Of a stretch of DNA of 64,000 bases, positions 60,428-64,000 are shown in pieces. This DNA comes from Mycolicibacterium sp. (lineage in GTDB: Bacteria > Actinomycetota > Actinomycetes > Mycobacteriales > Mycobacteriaceae). Within the stretch, counting starts at the first letter, position 1, and every line of letters begins with the position of its first letter. Where the stretch lies: contig NZ_JAFMJZ010000002.1 of NCBI RefSeq assembly GCF_017853185.1, positions 1-64,000 on the forward strand. Reading direction: 5' to 3'. A program made the position numbers and the translations under genes. The notes below the pieces were generated by a model. That model did no database searches, was not told the DNA's origin, and saw only the letters and a list, made by a program, of their open reading frames with translations.

Positions 60428-61551
60428 TGCGGATCGGCATGGTGTGCCCGTACTCGTTCGACGTCCACGGCGGAGTTCAGGCGCACGTTCTCCAACTCGC
60501 CGAGGTGATGCGCGAACGCGGTCACTACGTCAGCGTGCTGGCACCGTCCTCCCCGCATGTCGAACTGCCCGACTATGTGGTCTCCGGCGGCAAGGCGGTG
60601 CCGATTCCCTACAACGGCTCGGTGGCGCGGCTGCGGTTCGGGCCAGCCACCCACCGGCTGGTGAAGAAGTGGATCGCCGCCGGCGAGTTCGACGTCCTGC
60701 ATCTGCATGAGCCCAATGCCCCGAGTTTGTCCCTGCTGGCGCTGATGATCGCCGAGGGGCCCATCGTCGCGACCTTCCATACCTCCACCACGAAGTCGTT
60801 GGCGCTGGGCGTCTTTCAGAGTCTGCTGCGGCCGTACAACGAGAAGATCGTCGGTCGGATCGCGGTCTCCGACCTCGCCCGGCGCTGGCAGATGGAGGCG
60901 CTGGGATCCGACGCCGTCCAGATCCCCAACGGAGTCGACGTCGACTCGTTCGCCTCGGCGACCCCGCTGCCCGGCTATCCGCGCTCCGGCCGCACCGTGC
61001 TGTTCCTCGGCCGCTTCGATGAGCCACGCAAGGGGATGGATGTCCTGATGGGGGCGCTGCCGGCGTTGGTGGCGCACCATCCCGACATCGAGATCCTCAT
61101 CGTCGGCCGGGGCGACGAGGACGAACTGCGCGAGGCCGCGGGGGAGCACGCGGGGAATCTGCGTTTCCTCGGCCAGGTCTCCGATGCCGAGAAGGCCTCC
61201 GCGCTGCGCAGCGCCGACGTCTACTGCGCACCCAACACCGGCGGCGAGAGCTTCGGCATCGTGCTGGTCGAGGCGATGGCCGCCGGCACCGCGGTGGTGG
61301 CCAGTGACCTCGACGCCTTCCGGCGGGTGCTCGAGGACGGTGAGGCCGGCCGACTGGTGCCGGTGGAGGATCCGGCCGCACTGGCCGAGGCGCTGATCGC
61401 GGTGCTGGGGGACGCGACCCTGCGGGCGGACTATGTGCGGGCCGGCACCGAGGCGGTCCAGCGCTACGACTGGTCGGTGGTGGCCGACGACATCCTGCGG
61501 GTCTACGAGACCGTCGCCGGTGCCGGAGTGAAGGTGGCGGTGGCGGGATGA
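60427..61551 (+). CDS. pimA: phosphatidylinositol alpha-mannosyltransferase PimA
   Basis: GT4: MRIGMVCPYSFDVHGGVQAHVLQLAEVMRERGHYVSVLAP...NTGGESFGIVLVEAMAAGTAVVASDLDAF. Confidence 0.96.
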   Translation: MRIGMVCPYSFDVHGGVQAHVLQLAEVMRERGHYVSVLAPSSPHVELPDYVVSGGKAVPIPYNGSVARLRFGPATHRLVKKWIAAGEFDVLHLHEPNAPSLSLLALMIAEGPIVATFHTSTTKSLALGVFQSLLRPYNEKIVGRIAVSDLARRWQMEALGSDAVQIPNGVDVDSFASATPLPGYPRSGRTVLFLGRFDEPRKGMDVLMGALPALVAHHPDIEILIVGRGDEDELREAAGEHAGNLRFLGQVSDAEKASALRSADVYCAPNTGGESFGIVLVEAMAAGTAVVASDLDAFRRVLEDGEAGRLVPVEDPAALAEALIAVLGDATLRADYVRAGTEAVQRYDWSVVADDILRVYETVAGAGVKVAVAG

Positions 61552-61555
61552 GGGC

Positions 61556-61612
61556 GGGCTGGGGGCACCTCCCGCTTGCGGGGGAGAGCGCAGCGACTCG
61601 GGGATCTGTCTA
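61556..61612. repeat. GC-rich intergenic hairpin element, possible dispersed REP-like repeat
   Basis: gggctgggggcacCTCCCGC-tt-GCGGGGGAGagcgcagcgactcgggg fills the pimA-downstream gap. Confidence 0.4.
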
Positions 61613-62119
61613 GTGGCTCCCGGCTTGTACTGGTCGCTGACCGCACTGCTGGTCGTGATGCTGCTTGCGACCGCGGTCTGGGCACTGCAGACCGCCAATC
61701 GGCTCAACCGGCTGCACATCCGCTATGACCTGTCCTGGCAGGCGCTGGACGCCGCGCTGGGCCGCCGCGCCGTGGTGGCGCGGGCCGTGGCCGTTGACGC
61801 CTACGGCGAACGCCCCGAGGGCAGGCGGCTGGTGGGGCTGGCCGACGCGGCCGAACATTCGCCGCGTTCCACCCGGGAAGCCTGCGAGAACGAACTGTCC
61901 ACGGCGCTGGCGACCGTCGACCCCGCCCGGGTGCCACTGGGTCTGGCCGACGAACTCGCCGACGCCGAGGTCCGGGTGCTGCTGGCCCGGCGCTTCCACA
62001 ACGACGCCGTCCGCGACACCCTCGCGCTGCGGGAGCGACGCCCGGTGCGGTGGCTGAAACTCGGCGGAAGAGCCCCGCTGCCAACGTATTTCGAGATCGC
62101 CGAACCCGCGCAGCGATGA
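61613..62119 (+). CDS. conserved membrane protein (single N-terminal TM)
   Basis: LYWSLTALLVVMLLATAVWALQTANRLNRLHIRYDLSWQALDAALGRRAVVARAVAVDAYG; GTG start. Confidence 0.85.
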   Translation: MAPGLYWSLTALLVVMLLATAVWALQTANRLNRLHIRYDLSWQALDAALGRRAVVARAVAVDAYGERPEGRRLVGLADAAEHSPRSTREACENELSTALATVDPARVPLGLADELADAEVRVLLARRFHNDAVRDTLALRERRPVRWLKLGGRAPLPTYFEIAEPAQR

Positions 62120-62141
62120 ATAATTGCCTACCGGCTCAGCG

Positions 62142-62678
62142 ATGAATGAACTGCGCACCTCCGCCCGCGTCGTCCTCCTCGACGACGACGGCGCGGTGTT
62201 GCTGTTCTGCGGGTCCGACCCGGCGAAGACCGACGGCGAGGCGCCCCGCTGGTGGTTCACCGTCGGCGGGCGGATCCTCACGGGCGAACCGTTGGCCGAA
62301 GCGGCCGCCCGGGAACTCGCCGAGGAGACCGGACTGCGGGTCGGCGCCGATGAATTGGTGGGCCCGGTGTGGCGACGGGAGTCGCTGATCGACTTCAACG
62401 GCGCGGTGATGACCAGCGAGGAGTTCTACTTCGTCCACCGCACCCGGCGCTTCGATCCGTCGCCGGCCGGGCGCACCGAACTCGAACTTCGCTACATCCA
62501 CGACCACCGCTGGTGCGACGCCGAGACGATCGGCGGGTTCGAGGCCGCCGGCCAGCGGGTGTACCCGCGCGAACTCCGGCAGCTGCTCGCCGAGGCCAAC
62601 AGGCTGGCGGACCGGCCGGCTGATTTGCCGGGGCCGGCCCCCGGTGAGCCCCCGGCAGGTCCGCGCGCCATCCGCTGA
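62142..62678 (+). CDS. NUDIX hydrolase
   Basis: Nudix box GGRILTGEPLAEAAARELAEETGL. Confidence 0.93.
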   Translation: MNELRTSARVVLLDDDGAVLLFCGSDPAKTDGEAPRWWFTVGGRILTGEPLAEAAARELAEETGLRVGADELVGPVWRRESLIDFNGAVMTSEEFYFVHRTRRFDPSPAGRTELELRYIHDHRWCDAETIGGFEAAGQRVYPRELRQLLAEANRLADRPADLPGPAPGEPPAGPRAIR

Positions 62679-62746
62679 CCAGGCGGAATCCGCGGGTCCG
62701 AAGACCCCTTAGACTGGTGCCGCAGAAAACTTGGAGGAGCACTTAA

Positions 62747-63667
62747 GTGGACAACGCAGCTGGAGCCAACGGCTCCGCCAACCACGCACAGACCGGGACC
62801 GCGCGGGTCAAGCGCGGCATGGCCGAGATGCTCAAGGGCGGCGTCATCATGGACGTCGTCACCCCCGAACAGGCGCGCATCGCCGAGGCGGCCGGCGCGG
62901 TCGCAGTGATGGCACTGGAGCGGGTGCCCGCCGACATTCGCGCCCAGGGCGGCGTCGCCCGGATGAGTGACCCCGACCTGATCGAGGGCATCATCGAGGC
63001 GGTGTCCATCCCGGTGATGGCCAAGGCCCGCATCGGTCACTTCGTCGAGGCGCAGATCCTGCAGAGCCTCGGAGTGGACTACGTCGACGAGTCCGAGGTG
63101 CTCACCCCGGCCGACTACACCAACCACATCGACAAGTGGCGCTTCACCGTGCCGTTCGTCTGCGGCGCCACCAACCTCGGCGAGGCGCTGCGCCGCATCA
63201 CCGAGGGCGCGGCGATGATCCGGTCCAAGGGCGAGGCCGGCACCGGCGACGTCTCCAACGCCACCCACCACATGCGCACCATCGGTGGGGAGATCCGTCG
63301 GCTGACGTCGCTGACGGAGGACGAACTGTTCGTCGCCGCCAAGGAACTGCAGGCGCCGTATGACCTCGTGGTCGAGGTGGCCAAGGCCGGCAAGCTGCCG
63401 GTCACCATGTTCACCGCCGGTGGCATCGCCACTCCGGCCGACGCGGCGATGATGATGCAACTCGGCGCCGAGGGCGTGTTCGTCGGCTCCGGAATCTTCA
63501 AGTCCGGCAACCCCGCCGAGCGGGCCGCGGCGATCGTCAAGGCCACCACCTTCTACGACGACCCGGATGTGCTGGCGAAGGTGTCGCGCGGGCTCGGGGA
63601 GGCCATGGTGGGCATCAACGTCGACGACATCCCGCAGCCGCACCGGTTGGCCCAGCGCGGCTGGTAG
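62747..63667 (+). CDS. pdxS: pyridoxal 5'-phosphate synthase subunit PdxS
   Basis: [56 protein letters not shown]. Confidence 0.98.
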   Translation: MDNAAGANGSANHAQTGTARVKRGMAEMLKGGVIMDVVTPEQARIAEAAGAVAVMALERVPADIRAQGGVARMSDPDLIEGIIEAVSIPVMAKARIGHFVEAQILQSLGVDYVDESEVLTPADYTNHIDKWRFTVPFVCGATNLGEALRRITEGAAMIRSKGEAGTGDVSNATHHMRTIGGEIRRLTSLTEDELFVAAKELQAPYDLVVEVAKAGKLPVTMFTAGGIATPADAAMMMQLGAEGVFVGSGIFKSGNPAERAAAIVKATTFYDDPDVLAKVSRGLGEAMVGINVDDIPQPHRLAQRGW

Positions 63668-63709
63668 ACCGGCGGATGAGCCGGTTGCGCGAAGACCAGA
63701 AGTAGAACC

Positions 63710-64000
63710 ATGGCGATCGAACAGATCCTCGGGCTCGAGCAGCTCGAGGTCAACATCTATCGAGGTGCCGTTTTCAACCCCGAAGAGGGTTACCTGTCAA
63801 GGACTTTCGGCGGACACATCGCCGGGCAGGCCCTGGTGTCGGCGGTCCGGACGGTAGATCCGAAGTACTACGTGCATTCCCTGCACGGCTACTTCCTGCG
63901 GCCCGGTGACGCCACCAAGCCCGCGGTCTATCTGGTGGAGCGACTGCGCGACGGTGGTTCGTTCGCGACGCGACGGGTCAACGCCGTCCAGAACGGCGAG
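63710..64000 (+). CDS. tesB: acyl-CoA thioesterase II, N-terminal part (3' truncated by window edge)
   Basis: ILGLEQLEVNIYRGAVFNPEEGYLSRTFGGHIAGQALVSAVRTVDPKYYVHSLHGYFLRPGD. Confidence 0.92.
   Translation, partial: MAIEQILGLEQLEVNIYRGAVFNPEEGYLSRTFGGHIAGQALVSAVRTVDPKYYVHSLHGYFLRPGDATKPAVYLVERLRDGGSFATRRVNAVQNGE

Noticed and set aside
60211-61719. 502-aa minus-strand ORF opposite patA/pimA
   Set aside because: Antisense artefact

Overview
This 64 kb window is high-GC core chromosome from a mycobacterium (Mycolicibacterium/Mycobacterium-like). Gene families and order match M. tuberculosis blocks recalled from memory: roughly Rv2724c (fadE20) to Rv2669 in inverted orientation, then a fadD15/Rv2182c block, then a tRNA cluster and the thrS / PI-mannoside operon (thrS-HIT-pgsA-patA-pimA-Nudix-pdxS-tesB). 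Landmarks are lexA/chiZ, nrdR, ideR, sigB, sigA, ppgK, suhB, dut, the two trkA genes, nhaA, dxs, hemE-hemG-hemQ, msrB, aftC, ribD-like, zapE, fadD15, four tRNAs (Val-GAC, Cys-GCA, Gly-GCC, Val-CAC), thrS, pgsA, pimA and pdxS. I saw no IS element, prophage, CRISPR array or rRNA. The observations most worth following are: (i) a strong IdeR-type iron box followed by a ~130-nt leader with a GC hairpin, ahead of a STAS + HATPase partner-switching pair; (ii) a perfect CRP-type palindrome between cei and the DUF4193 gene; (iii) a TetR-type palindrome between a PE-PPE hydrolase gene and fadE20; (iv) a membrane GGDEF-EAL protein gene overlapping the hemQ stop codon; (v) several short (15-18 bp) tandem duplications, three of which span a stop codon; (vi) a collagen-like/Gly-rich lipoprotein in an envelope-thioredoxin cluster; (vii) a small membrane ORF with a good ribosome-binding site interrupted by an in-frame amber codon. 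All calls come from reading the sequence and supplied ORFs; no database search was run.
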